NCBI GenBank assembly: GCA_030560485.1
Contig: JAKTTS010000003.1
Span: forward strand, 48,633 to 112,632
Origin: Ascoidea tarda (nom. inval.)
Lineage: Eukaryota > Ascomycota > Saccharomycetes > Ascoideales > Ascoideaceae
DNA length: 64,000 nucleotides
Direction of reading: 5' to 3'
Shown here: positions 50,326 to 59,886 of the stretch, piece by piece
Numbering within the stretch: position 1 is the stretch's first letter
Layout: each line of letters starts with the position of its first letter
The notes under the pieces: generated by a model
The model's input: only the letters and a program-made list of their open reading frames with translations
What the model was told of the DNA's origin: nothing
The model's database searches: none
Translations under genes and position numbers: made by a program

Positions 50326-51481
50326 TTTTAAGAGATTTTTAAGTGAGATGAGATAGAAGTTAAAAAAGTAGTAATATAAGTAGGAGAATCGAATCTAATA
50401 GAGCAGAGTATAGTAGAGTAGAATGTGATTATAAGATCGAGGAAATTATAATAGCGATGATGTGGTTATAATGTTTATGATTTGAAAAGGTAATATTTGG
50501 AAATTGGATAGGGAAGAGAGAATATTTATATAGAAAATGAGGTAGAGGATGAAAAATTTTAAAAAACAAATGAGAATACATCAAAATAACCTTTAAATTA
50601 ACATTTGAAAGAAATATTAAAAAAGTTTATCTGATTAATAATGCATTAAGGTTAATAAGCTCCAAAACACCAACAGCGCTAAGAAAAGTGAGAGCACCAA
50701 CAAGAGACGACAAAACAAACACAGAGCTCTAATCTTGCAGCACTGGGAATCTGATCAGCTTTGCTGCTCTTTTGCTCTTTTTTGGCCCGTGAGCTCATCC
50801 CGACCAGACCTCCCTCCTCGTGCGGAGTAGTCACGCACCTGCCCAGCGCCGCACGCCCGCTCCCACGGGGTCAGTCCGCGATCACGGCCTCAGTTGCCGC
50901 GCTCAGTCCCACTGCAGCGGGGGCGCGCATCGACCACCTCCCAGGCACTGATCGAAAGCAGAAAAAAAGCACGGGTCCTGGCCATCAGTTGATGGGGCTG
51001 TTTCAGGCCAGCGCACAGGCCCGCGGTGGTGATTTCGGGGCCTCTGGACTGCGTGACCCCATGTGGGCGGTGGCGATAAGGGCACACCGGGCCAGCCTGG
51101 CTCTTTTGCCACGCACGTTCTGGAGGCAGGGTGTGGAGGTAAAGCGTGGAGGCAGGGTGTGCGGACCCCACTGCGCAAGCGGCGGGCGGGTAGCGGTCCG
51201 CAGCGCTCTACCCGCGCGACTTCCGGTACGCGTGACGGCACTTCCGAGCGTGGCCCGATTGGCGGGCATCACGCTGCGGCGGGGCTTGCTTGCTATGCTC
51301 TACGCAGGCTTTTGAGTGTGCGATATTCGTCGGTATTCTCTTGTGCTTACTGAGCCATTTCCCAGCTCTCTTTGTCCTTTTCGTCGCTTCCTCTACACCT
51401 CTGGAATAACCGCTGCCTTTACCACTAACTGCAAACTGCTACAACTGCTCACTGCTCCAGCTGCTCAGCTCCCACAACTCC
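50326..51481. promoter_or_regulatory. Divergent upstream region with a strong G+C-rich island (about 50770-51320)
   Basis: 1156 bp separate the MDH start and the next gene. The MDH-proximal 400 bp is AT-rich, but about 50770-51320 is strikingly G+C-rich. By direct count, 45 of 60 bases are G or C in 50821-50880 and again in 51181-51240. A perfect 15-bp direct repeat TGGAGGCAGGGTGTG lies at 51121-51135 and 51147-51161. Frames of 80-185 codons on both strands overlap one another, lack recognisable content and mostly lack ATG starts. I find no match to SRP, RNase P, RNase MRP or snRNA signatures. Confidence 0.65.
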
Positions 51482-52315
51482 ATGCCTGCTTTCTACATCG
51501 CGCCTGTGGTGCTCGGTGTCGCCCTCACCATCGGCATTTCCCTAGCCCTTTACGAGAACAAAGAATCAATAAAGGAATCCATATCCAACACCGTTGACGA
51601 CTTTAAATTCACCTACAACTTGTTGAAGAAAAGGAGAAATGACAGGTTACATTCAGATAATGCTATGATTAGCGCCAATGGTCCTAACACCCCATCCAGC
51701 CCAAACTATCCAAATTCCCAACGTTCTTCAAACGACAATTACAACAATCTTAACACTCTCGATACCGATAATACCAACCACTATGATAACGATAGCCCAA
51801 CTGATACCGAAAATCCCTTTTCTGACAGTGCCATCCATTCCCATGGTCTCGCACGCAACCTCTCTGGAAATTATATCGCCGATGCTGTCAGCCAAATTTC
51901 TACCACCCAAAATTACATTGCCGATTACAACCATCTTGCCACCTCTGATGACAACAATAATGAGAACGACTCAGACGATGATATCTACAATTCTCAAAGA
52001 ATCGCTCTCTTAGAAAATAATTCCCAATCTTATTCAACCGCTTCAATCTTCAATAACAACGCTAGCAACGCTATTATCACAAAGCTTAACAAAACACACA
52101 CAAACGATTCTCACCTTTCCCACAATTCTTCGCTTTTGTCAAACTCAACTACATCCTGGAATCTCATAAATCAAGACAACCACTTAATTGATCATGACAC
52201 TGAATCCGAAACTGCCTCGATCATCAATTCTGTCTCTTTTTCCGATTCGGATGTGGACTACAACCATATTCAAAGTCACAATATCATTGCCAGAAATTCA
52301 AAAAAACTAATCTAA
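51482..52315 (+). CDS. Hypothetical single-pass membrane protein, 277 residues
   Basis: Not recognised. A hydrophobic segment starts almost at the N-terminus (FYIAPVVLGVALTIGISLAL, residues 4-23) and would act as a signal anchor. It is followed by a charged, probably helical stretch (YENKESIKESISNTVDDFKF, then LLKKRRNDR). The remaining 220 residues are hydrophilic and Asn/Asp/Ser-rich, with no ordered domain evident. An NPF tripeptide (TENPFSD, about residue 117) could bind EH-domain proteins, which would suit an endocytic or membrane-traffic role, but that is speculative. The last part is acidic and ends in a basic KK. ATG at 51482 follows the G+C-rich island. Confidence 0.65.
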   Translation: MPAFYIAPVVLGVALTIGISLALYENKESIKESISNTVDDFKFTYNLLKKRRNDRLHSDNAMISANGPNTPSSPNYPNSQRSSNDNYNNLNTLDTDNTNHYDNDSPTDTENPFSDSAIHSHGLARNLSGNYIADAVSQISTTQNYIADYNHLATSDDNNNENDSDDDIYNSQRIALLENNSQSYSTASIFNNNASNAIITKLNKTHTNDSHLSHNSSLLSNSTTSWNLINQDNHLIDHDTESETASIINSVSFSDSDVDYNHIQSHNIIARNSKKLI

Positions 52316-52741
52316 TTTCATCTCTCAACTCTTTTTTTTTTATTTCGTTTTATTTCGTTTTGTTTCTCTCTCAGTCACGCTTCTCATTTCTTGTTTTTTT
52401 TCCATTCATTTCTCTATTCTTTGGTTTTGGTTATACTCTAGTTTCACTCTCTTATTCTCACTTTTACTCATACCCCCTGGAATCTTCATTGCTTATTTCA
52501 ATACACACTTTATTTCATCTATTCTCAATTAAATACATCTCTCGCTTTTTCTATAAATACTAATAAACATACAATCACGTGACCCGACTTTTTTTTCTTT
52601 TATTTTTCCTTCTTCCTTCTTCCAATTCAACCAATCAAATTCCAATAAAATGTAAGAATACAATACCTTGACATTTACCTCGAATTACAATATATTAGAT
52701 CACTCTCTTTTATCTATTCACACGATCTCCTCTCAAAAAAA
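52316..52741. promoter_or_regulatory. NDUFB8 promoter with TCACGTGAC
   Basis: T-rich 3' flank of the previous gene, then TCACGTGAC at 52575-52583 (CACGTG 52576-52581), 161 bp before the NDUFB8 ATG. CACGTG is bound by Cbf1/bHLH factors in yeasts. Confidence 0.5.
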
Positions 52742-53290
52742 ATGTTCTCTAGATCCATACGTTCTTCCTTCATTAAACCTTCCTCTTTGTTACTTTCATC
52801 CGCTCTAACAAAGCCATCTCTCGCCTCACCTTTATCCCTAATTTTATCAAAAAACGCTTCATCATCTCCATCTCCCTCTGAATCTTCTGATCCAAAACAA
52901 ATAGAGAGAACAACTAAAGATGGCCTTCTATTAGGTGACTATCCTGATCTACCTGTCAAATACTTTTTTGACAAAGACCCTTATGCCAAATATGACGACC
53001 AACAAAATCGTAGAAATTTTAATGATCCTCTTCATGCTGAAGATGAGATGTACAACATGTGGTCCCCAGATACTTTCCCAACTGATTCCTACTCCCATGC
53101 TGTCAAAGCAAATTTAATATTTTTATCCTTCTGCATAGTCTTTTTCGGTGGTTTGACTTATATATCTTACGAACACAAGCCTGCAATGCCTAGAAATTAT
53201 CCTCATGGAGGTTTAGCTAAGGATTTAGGTGCTAAAGATGAAAATGATGCTTACTTATATGCTGCTTTCATTGATCGCGAAGCTTCATGA
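52742..53290 (+). CDS. NADH dehydrogenase (complex I) subunit NDUFB8/ASHI-like
   Basis: A 182-residue accessory subunit of respiratory complex I. A Ser/Arg/Leu-rich mitochondrial presequence (MFSRSIRSSFIKPSSLLLSS) is followed by the family region: LLLGDYPDLPVKYFFDKDP, then the signature DDQQNRRNFNDPLHAEDEMY and NMWSPDTFPTD. One membrane span lies at about residues 122-139 (LIFLSFCIVFFGGLTYISY), then KPAMPRNYPHGGL. The (R)RNFxxPLHxxxxxxxMWxPD pattern matches fungal and animal NDUFB8 from memory. It sits in the distal membrane arm. Its presence implies this yeast retains complex I. The stop codon lies inside an imperfect tandem repeat (53278-53340). Confidence 0.85.
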   Translation: MFSRSIRSSFIKPSSLLLSSALTKPSLASPLSLILSKNASSSPSPSESSDPKQIERTTKDGLLLGDYPDLPVKYFFDKDPYAKYDDQQNRRNFNDPLHAEDEMYNMWSPDTFPTDSYSHAVKANLIFLSFCIVFFGGLTYISYEHKPAMPRNYPHGGLAKDLGAKDENDAYLYAAFIDREAS

Positions 53291-53340
53291 TTGCAAAGCT
53301 TCATGATCCTAAAGTTTCATGATACCAAAGCTTCATAATC
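53278..53340 (+). repeat. Imperfect 16-17-bp repeat spanning the NDUFB8 stop codon
   Basis: Four units containing AAGCTTCATGAT or a one-base variant (AAAGTTTCATGAT, AAAGCTTCATAAT). The first unit includes the REAS-stop codons, so the 3' UTR seems to contain amplified copies of the coding end. Confidence 0.8.
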
Positions 53341-53360
53341 TCTCTCATCAATTTACCAAC

Positions 53361-53496
53361 TTCAATAATTCAATAATTCAATAATTCAATAATTCAATTA
53401 ATTCAATAATTCAATTAATTCAATAATTCAATAATTCAATTAATTCAATAATTCAATAATTCAATTAATTCAATTAATTCAATTAATTCAATTAAT
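53361..53496. repeat. AATTCAAT-type microsatellite array
   Basis: About 135 bp of TTCAATAA and TTCAATTAA units alternating in blocks. It lies 70 bp past the NDUFB8 stop, between two convergent genes. Confidence 0.9.
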
Positions 53497-53587
53497 TTTA
53501 TTACTATTATTATTCTATTTATAATTATATTTCCTATTCGTATTATACATTTTATATATATTAAATGAATAATCTTTAAAAATAATA

Positions 53588-54757
53588 TCATTCATCATCT
53601 GAAACTACACTTTTTCGACTCTTGACCTTTTTATCTTTACTTTTCTTTTCTTTTTTTTCCTTCTTCTCTTTTTTTTCCTTCTTCTCTTTCTTTTCCTTTT
53701 TTTCTTTCTTCTCTTTCTTTTCCTTCTTTTGCTTCTTTTCCTTCTTTTCCTTCTTCTCACTCTTCTCAATCTTTTCTTCATCTTTTTCCCTTTCACTTCT
53801 CTTCTTCTTACTAGCTGGTTGATATTTCTCTTCTTCTGGCGCAACGAAATCTAATTCTCTTTTTCTTTTATTAGCCTCTTTAACTTCGGCCTGTTTCTCT
53901 TTGATCTCATTCATTTTCCTCATTTTTTTCTCTCTAGGTTTCAAAAAATATTCACCACTCTCAATTTCAAGATCAATCTTTCTAGGCGTTTGCGCAGGTG
54001 GAAATATAGAAGACTCATTCCCATCTTCTGCTTTCCTCTTTTTGGTCTTCTTTGGTTTCTTTCTTGCAACATTTTTCTTTCTAAAATTCGGTAAAAATCT
54101 ATCCCAACTTTCATTCGCCAATTCAGGTTTCTTGCTCAACTCTTTTCGTATCATCAACTCTTTAATACTATATATAGGATGCACATTATTCATACAATCT
54201 TCAACTACCCTTCGTAATGTTTTCAATCCAGCGTATGGCCCCATACAACTAACTGTATTGCCTTGAACTAATATATAACAATTGGTCAATAACTCCAACG
54301 CCTTCAATGTGTTTCCCTGTGGTCCAACCAACCTTTGTCTTCTTTTAACAAATCGTTCTTTACTATTAACAAATGAATTGATCTTGATAATATCACACGA
54401 AATATCATCCTGAAGAATCTTGATAGCTTGTGGTAATGGCACTGATCGAGCTAATAACTTGATCAAATCTCTAGCCTTCAATATTATAGCAGGATCATAT
54501 GTCTTTAATGTGGTTTGAACTGTCATTGATCCCTCCACTAAATTTAACTCGCAATCTAAAAATTTCGTTTTTAATGCTTTGGTCAATTCTCCCCAAACTT
54601 GTCTTAAATAATTTGATCGATAGTTTGGAAAGAAAACGGTAAATGATGATTGTTCTAAAAATGATCCAGATCCATCTTCTGGTTTAAACTCTTCAGTAGC
54701 CCATTTATCTATATCTGGCGTATCCCATGGTTTATCCTTATCATGTGTTGATGGCAT
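53588..54757 (-). CDS. KRR1: KRR1 small-subunit processome KH protein
   Basis: A 389-residue nucleolar protein of the 90S pre-ribosome. N-terminus [20 protein letters not shown], then [20 protein letters not shown] and the first, degenerate KH-like domain ([20 protein letters not shown]). The second KH domain contains [20 protein letters not shown] and [20 protein letters not shown]; in Krr1 this binds Kri1/Faf1 rather than acting as a classic GxxG RNA binder. It continues with [20 protein letters not shown] and [20 protein letters not shown]. The long KKEKKEKK tail (residues 300-380) is typical of yeast Krr1. NOC2, KRR1, UTP10 and RRP5 make four ribosome-assembly genes in this window. Confidence 0.95.
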   Translation of the reverse strand: MPSTHDKDKPWDTPDIDKWATEEFKPEDGSGSFLEQSSFTVFFPNYRSNYLRQVWGELTKALKTKFLDCELNLVEGSMTVQTTLKTYDPAIILKARDLIKLLARSVPLPQAIKILQDDISCDIIKINSFVNSKERFVKRRQRLVGPQGNTLKALELLTNCYILVQGNTVSCMGPYAGLKTLRRVVEDCMNNVHPIYSIKELMIRKELSKKPELANESWDRFLPNFRKKNVARKKPKKTKKRKAEDGNESSIFPPAQTPRKIDLEIESGEYFLKPREKKMRKMNEIKEKQAEVKEANKRKRELDFVAPEEEKYQPASKKKRSEREKDEEKIEKSEKKEKKEKKQKKEKKEKKEKKEKKEKKEKKEKKEKKEKKSKDKKVKSRKSVVSDDE

Positions 54758-55150
54758 GTTTTCAACTCTTAAAAACCAAGAAATTTTAAATCTATTTTGA
54801 ACTTACAAGATTATAAATTTAACTTTTCAATTCTCTCATAAGTAAAAAACAAAAAAAAAATTAAAATAAGTAAATTTTCACAGGTTACCCTCCACTCAAA
54901 AACAAAATCCAGAAATACGGGTGCGCCCTTCAAAACAAAATTAAAAAAAAACTAATCACGTGACTTATTTTAAATGATTAAGTCCCTCTATCATAAAATA
55001 AGGTTTGTTTGTGCCGAGGTTATTTTTTTGGCAGTGAAATATCCACAGGCCTATAACAATAGTTATCTTACTAGAACAAAGCAGTTTATTTTATTATTAT
55101 ATTTTACAAAAAGATACGGGTTTGCTCAAAAAAATAGTATATGTTTAATT
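54758..55150. other. KRR1 promoter and NOC2 3' flank
   Basis: TCACGTGAC at 54956-54964 (CACGTG 54957-54962) and a TGAAAATTT RRPE-like element upstream of KRR1 on its sense strand. No gene is seen. Confidence 0.5.
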
Positions 55151-57769
55151 TTATTTGTACTCAGTAAAATCCTTCATAACAGTATCTTCATTTGAATTCT
55201 TTCCAAATATACTTTCAACTTCTAGTTTTTTGAAATCTTTCTTTTTATCACCAGACTTATTTTTCTTTTCTTCTTGAATCTCCAATTCCAAACCTTCTTT
55301 TATAATTCTCTCCTCTTCATTATTTATTTCTTGTTGAACAATGTAATATTTACTGAATGGTGTATCCTTTTTCTCAAAGTCAGTTAATTTTTCTAAATTT
55401 CCAATATTTCTTCTTGATACAACAATTTTTTCTCTTTTACTACTTATAAATTTAGAATTTTCCAATGTTTTACTAATTAATTGATTTAGTGATTTTGACA
55501 ATTTTATGCTCAACTTGCTTCCATTACCATGGCTCTTTTTAAATGCTTTTAGTGATTGTACAATAAAAGCTGATAGTTCTGGAAATGATAAATTATCGCT
55601 ATAATTATAAAAATATTTTACCAATGTACTAATAAATTCCTCAATTAAATAATTTTGATATGGTATTGATTCTGAGATATTTGCTGGTACTTTTAATGAA
55701 TACTTTAATGTCAATTTATTACTTTTATTCATCTTATTATCTTTAGCACTTTTTCTTATTTGTTTATTAAGAATCTTGGAGTTTAAAATTTCATATAATA
55801 GGGGATAAATTGGAATATAAACAGAGGTCTTGGAAGATAGCTCAATCATACAGTTTAATAAATAAAATCTCAAAGGAAAATATTCAATTGAAGAATTTAA
55901 TTTAATCGTCCCAATAATTACCTGAATCAATGGATAATTTAGTTCAGCTAAAGCTTTATTCTTTTCATTTTTCAAGGAATAAACTCCTAATAATTTTGAC
56001 CAAAAACTTAATCCCTGAACAAATTGCCAGTTATAGATTAATCTTAAATTTGCATCTTTAATGGAATTGGTTGTATTTGAATTATCATTGCTTTTATTTT
56101 TATTTTTATTTTTGGAACCAATTTCATTTGAATTACTTGAATTTGAAGAAATTGATTTCAATGAATTTCTTAAATGAATAGCTAGTTGTCTGATTGATTT
56201 GTAACCAAATGTAAAGCAAAATTGAGAATCCAAGCTGAATAGTTCAATTAAACAATCTTTTAAAAATTCAGTCAACTGAAATTTTTTATATACTTGTAAT
56301 GAGCTTTCTAATGAAGATATTGGTAATTGAAAACATTTCTTTAAAAATGTTAAATAACATTGATTGATGGTTAATTCTAATAAATCTGGATAATCCTTTG
56401 ATAAATTTAAAATAAATGAAAAAATCAATGCATTACTATTTAATTCTGAAGTCAATAAAATTTTTTTCATATTATTTTTCTTTGAATTCAAATTTTTTAA
56501 AAATTTTGTTTGGTCATCGTTATCATTATTATCGTCATCATCATTTGATGAAACAAGTGAAAAATTTGTTGATTGAGATGCCCACAAGTTAACAATTGAA
56601 GTGATTAATTTTTTTGATTTTGATTGAAATTTATGTGCTTTGTGAAAAAAAGGCATAAAATCATAAACAGACGCTAATATCAAAACAATAAATTGACTAT
56701 TCAAATTGTTAAGATTGAGCGTGATATCATTTAATAAAATAATCAATGAAGAGATATGACTGCTAATTAATGAAACCAAAGATTGAAACACAGATTTTGA
56801 TAGTTGAGATTTTGGTTTTTTGGTTTTGGGATTTATTGGTGAAAAGGCTTTAACTGCTTTAGGAAAATCTTTTAATGTTAAGGATAATAATTGATTAAAA
56901 ATACTTGGATCAGTTATTGCATACTTAAAGAGGATTTCATTATTTTTGTCTTTATCATTTTTTTCATTATTATAGATTGCAGATTTAAAAGCGGATACGA
57001 TATTTTTAAACAATTTGACCGAAGGATTTGATTTTAAATCATGAGACCATTCTTTTAATATTTTAGCAGTTAACTCAGTTCTACTTGAATCAATTAGATC
57101 ATTTGCATAGTCTTCATCAATGTTTCCATTATTATCGTTCATCTGTTCATCGTTGTCACTGTTGTCTTCTTCTTTGCTTTCAAAATCTGAATTGATTCCC
57201 AATTTTGAGGTTTCTTCGTCATCACTTTCCTTATCTTCGTCTTCGTCTTCATCTTCGTCTTCATCTTCATCTTCACCATTGCTTTGACCTTTACCATTTG
57301 AGGTTTCATCATTTTGTAATGCTTTTTCCAATTTGGCAAAAATGTCTTTGTCAAGCTGACCACTATAGCCATCGTCATTGCTTTCGTCATTGCTTTCGTC
57401 ATTGCTTTCGTTATCATCATCGAAATTTGGGAAATCATCGTTTTCCTCTTCTTTTGAAGATTTATTTTTTTTATCACTTTTCTTGAGATCACTCAAAACA
57501 TTGAATTTGTCGTAATCATTATCGTAATCCTGCTCAATCAACTGATCGTCTTCATCGAATATTAGCACTTTATCGTTTTTCACTTTGCTGCCTTTCTCAT
57601 TTTTGGAACCATTCTGAGTGTCGAGATACTCTTCTCTTTCTCTAGATACCTTTGACTTATTGCTTTTTGCCGTCAATTGCGCGTGTTTCTTAACCTTCTT
57701 TCTGTGCTCAAGAGTTTTCTTAAGATGCTTTGACTGAAACTTCTTTGTCGACTTGGATGTTTTCCCCAT
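55151..57769 (-). CDS. NOC2: 60S pre-ribosome export/maturation factor Noc2
   Basis: The ATG that matches the family is at 57769-57767 (MGKTSKSTKKFQSKHLKKTL), giving 872 residues; an upstream in-frame extension is hydrophobic and unlike Noc2. An acidic region (about residues 60-230) includes a DEDEDEDEDE tract. The core Noc2 domain has LKILKEWSHDL-type sequence (residues 247-257), SFCFTFGYKSIRQLAIHLRN-like (SQFCFTFGYKSIRQLAIHLR), YNWQFVQGLSFWSKLLG, YPLIQVIIGTIKL, PLRFYLLNCMIEL and VYIPIYPLLYEILNS. The C-terminus carries the KKDTPFSKYYIVQQE segment. It forms complexes with Noc1 and Noc3 in nucleolus and nucleoplasm. Asn-rich loops make it longer than the 710-residue S. cerevisiae protein. Confidence 0.94.
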   Translation of the reverse strand: MGKTSKSTKKFQSKHLKKTLEHRKKVKKHAQLTAKSNKSKVSREREEYLDTQNGSKNEKGSKVKNDKVLIFDEDDQLIEQDYDNDYDKFNVLSDLKKSDKKNKSSKEEENDDFPNFDDDNESNDESNDESNDDGYSGQLDKDIFAKLEKALQNDETSNGKGQSNGEDEDEDEDEDEDEDKESDDEETSKLGINSDFESKEEDNSDNDEQMNDNNGNIDEDYANDLIDSSRTELTAKILKEWSHDLKSNPSVKLFKNIVSAFKSAIYNNEKNDKDKNNEILFKYAITDPSIFNQLLSLTLKDFPKAVKAFSPINPKTKKPKSQLSKSVFQSLVSLISSHISSLIILLNDITLNLNNLNSQFIVLILASVYDFMPFFHKAHKFQSKSKKLITSIVNLWASQSTNFSLVSSNDDDDNNDNDDQTKFLKNLNSKKNNMKKILLTSELNSNALIFSFILNLSKDYPDLLELTINQCYLTFLKKCFQLPISSLESSLQVYKKFQLTEFLKDCLIELFSLDSQFCFTFGYKSIRQLAIHLRNSLKSISSNSSNSNEIGSKNKNKNKSNDNSNTTNSIKDANLRLIYNWQFVQGLSFWSKLLGVYSLKNEKNKALAELNYPLIQVIIGTIKLNSSIEYFPLRFYLLNCMIELSSKTSVYIPIYPLLYEILNSKILNKQIRKSAKDNKMNKSNKLTLKYSLKVPANISESIPYQNYLIEEFISTLVKYFYNYSDNLSFPELSAFIVQSLKAFKKSHGNGSKLSIKLSKSLNQLISKTLENSKFISSKREKIVVSRRNIGNLEKLTDFEKKDTPFSKYYIVQQEINNEEERIIKEGLELEIQEEKKNKSGDKKKDFKKLEVESIFGKNSNEDTVMKDFTEYK

Positions 57770-58668
57770 GTTAGTTGATTGCTTCCAATATCGTCTTCTC
57801 CAACACCCAAAATAAAAATTTTCCAAACTGGAAAGTGAAAAAAAAAAAAAATTTAAAAAAACCAAAAAGGACCCACCCACACCAACGGTCTCAAAGCTGC
57901 TGACTCAGCGATGACACGCAACACGTGAGTCAGAATCAACCACGTGAATAACCACAGTGCTGGCAGTAATGCGCCTATGCATTGGTTGGCGTGCTGGTTT
58001 TGGAACAGTGCGGCGGGTCCAGAGCGTTCCTTTGTCAAACTCAGCCAACTTTAATCCGGCCTCTGTTTACCTTTGGATGTTATAAAAGAGGTATGCTTTA
58101 CAGCAAAGTTCACTCTCATACAAATCGCTCTACCACTTCAACCAACTCTTGCTCTGTGATTTGTTCTTCATCTGCTCCATTTCTCGCTGGAAGGAACAAC
58201 TTTTTGCCGCTGCTCCTCTTCACCACCAACCACTTCCTCTGCTTTATTCTAAAGGTTCTTCATTCTGCGTGGAAGCTTATTGTCTCAACCATCTCTATTC
58301 AACTGGTAGCATAATAAGTTGTTTCAACTCACGTATTGTGATTTGTTGCTGCTGATCTTCGTGATTCTCTTTAGTGTGATTTAATCAAGTCTCTCATCAT
58401 AATCCAAAAATTTCTCTTTTTTAACACCTCATATACAATATATTATTAAAAGAAACTACTATCTTTAGTCATCTGTTTTGTCATTTTATTCTATTCTCCA
58501 GTCTTCTGTATTCCTATACACTCAATACTATTTATTTCCAAATATTTTTAGTATATCAGCGGGTGTTGTCAGATAGTTTCAAGTTTAATGGACACAATTT
58601 TGATTTCCAGTCCAAAAATCTCATAAATTTTCTATCAATCAATCAAACGTTTTTCCCAAAATAAAAAA
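57770..58668. promoter_or_regulatory. Divergent NOC2/SHO1 upstream region
   Basis: 899 bp. Two CACGTG sites (57922-57927 and 57941-57946) and GCGATGA at 57908-57914, close to the PAC element core of ribosome-biogenesis genes, lie within 180 bp of NOC2. 57870-58060 is locally G+C-rich. The SHO1-proximal 400 bp is AT-rich. No gene is called. Confidence 0.55.
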
Positions 58669-59886
58669 ATGTTGAATAATAACCCATATAATTTAAACAA
58701 TCATAGTTTTGATTCGTCTTATATTATCACTGATCCATTTGCAATTTCAACACTATCCCTAGCATATTTATCATGGATAATTGCACTAGCAGGCAGTATT
58801 TCAACTGCTGTTGATACATCCTTATCCTTTCCAAGATTTACCTGGTGGGGTTTGGCATTTGAATTTGCCTTAATAGTTTCATTGACTTTATTTTATTGTT
58901 TCAATTTAGTTGACAACTATAGAAATTTCCTATCTTCAGCTTTTGCAGTTGCATTTGTTTATACAACAAATTCAACCAATAACCTTGTCTATGTAGGTGG
59001 TTCAACTACCTCTGCAGCAAGTGCTGGAGTCATTTTATTGTCAATGATTAATATAATTTGGGTCTTCTACTTTGGTTCAGACAACTATTCTCCAATTAAT
59101 CAATGGGTTGATAGTTATTCCTTGAGAAGACAAAACTTGTCTTTGATCACAAACAACAATATCGATAATTTGAATCATCAATCTTTATTAATGAAAAGCA
59201 CAAATAATAACAATAATAACAATAACAACAACAGTAATAGCCTCAATCCAAATTTATCAAACATTCAAAATAATTACAACAGTAATACTTTTAGTAACAA
59301 TTTTTCGTCTCCATACAATAATAACAACGATTTTAATACTGATTTAAATCAAAGATATGCAGATTTTTCTAATGATTTCCACGATATAACAAGAGGCAAT
59401 TCCATGAGATCCCGTAATTCAAAATACATGAACCACCAAAGCGCTGTTTCTCCCTTAAATGGTTTTGAAAAGACAACGAGTCCAACTACTTTATCGCCCA
59501 AATTAATCAACGAAACAAGAAATAGTTTAAACATTTTAGGTGCTAATAATCTCAATAACCTCGATAGCGCCATGGATAATTTCAATGAAAAATTGAATAA
59601 TAACAACAACAATAATAATAGCAAATCAAATCACAAAAAAAATGATTCAAACGATGGAATAACAAACACAATAGTCAATGGAGATAACAATGAAGAAGAT
59701 ACATATCCATATAGAGCCGTTGCATTGTATAATTATGATGCAAATCCTGACGATATTAATGAAATCAGCTTTAAAAAGGGTGAAATTTTGCAAGTTAATG
59801 ATATTCAAGGTAGATGGTGGCAAGCTAAAAGAGAAGATGGTAGTGTCGGTATTTGCCCAAGTAATTATGTTGAACTAGTAAAATAA
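58669..59886 (+). CDS. SHO1: Osmosensor Sho1 (four TM segments, SH3)
   Basis: A 405-residue plasma-membrane adaptor of the HOG pathway. Four membrane segments occupy about residues 24-135: DPFAISTLSLAYLSWIIALA, FTWWGLAFEFALIVSLTLFY, RNFLSSAFAVAFVYTTNS and SAASAGVILLSMINIIWVFY. The linker after DNYSPINQWVDSYSLRRQ is Asn/Ser-rich (about residues 180-330), longer than in S. cerevisiae (367 residues in all). The C-terminal SH3 domain (about residues 344-403) reads RAVALYNYDANPDDINEISF, KKGEILQVNDIQGRWWQAK and GICPSNYVEL, with the ALYDY-like and PSNYVEL signatures. In S. cerevisiae it recruits Pbs2 through the SH3 domain. Confidence 0.96.
   Translation: MLNNNPYNLNNHSFDSSYIITDPFAISTLSLAYLSWIIALAGSISTAVDTSLSFPRFTWWGLAFEFALIVSLTLFYCFNLVDNYRNFLSSAFAVAFVYTTNSTNNLVYVGGSTTSAASAGVILLSMINIIWVFYFGSDNYSPINQWVDSYSLRRQNLSLITNNNIDNLNHQSLLMKSTNNNNNNNNNNSNSLNPNLSNIQNNYNSNTFSNNFSSPYNNNNDFNTDLNQRYADFSNDFHDITRGNSMRSRNSKYMNHQSAVSPLNGFEKTTSPTTLSPKLINETRNSLNILGANNLNNLDSAMDNFNEKLNNNNNNNNSKSNHKKNDSNDGITNTIVNGDNNEEDTYPYRAVALYNYDANPDDINEISFKKGEILQVNDIQGRWWQAKREDGSVGICPSNYVELVK

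Noticed and set aside
50761-51315. 184-codon and antisense frames of 89-112 codons in the G+C-rich island
   Set aside because: High G+C depletes stop codons. The frames overlap on both strands, have no ATG-led family-like content, and use codons unlike all other genes here.
50770-51320. Structured non-coding RNA such as SRP, RNase P or RNase MRP RNA
   Set aside because: I looked for their conserved core motifs and did not find them; kept only as an untested possibility.
57139-57492. Met/Lys/Thr-rich frames within NOC2
   Set aside because: Out-of-frame reading of the acidic Asp/Glu/Asn codons of NOC2.
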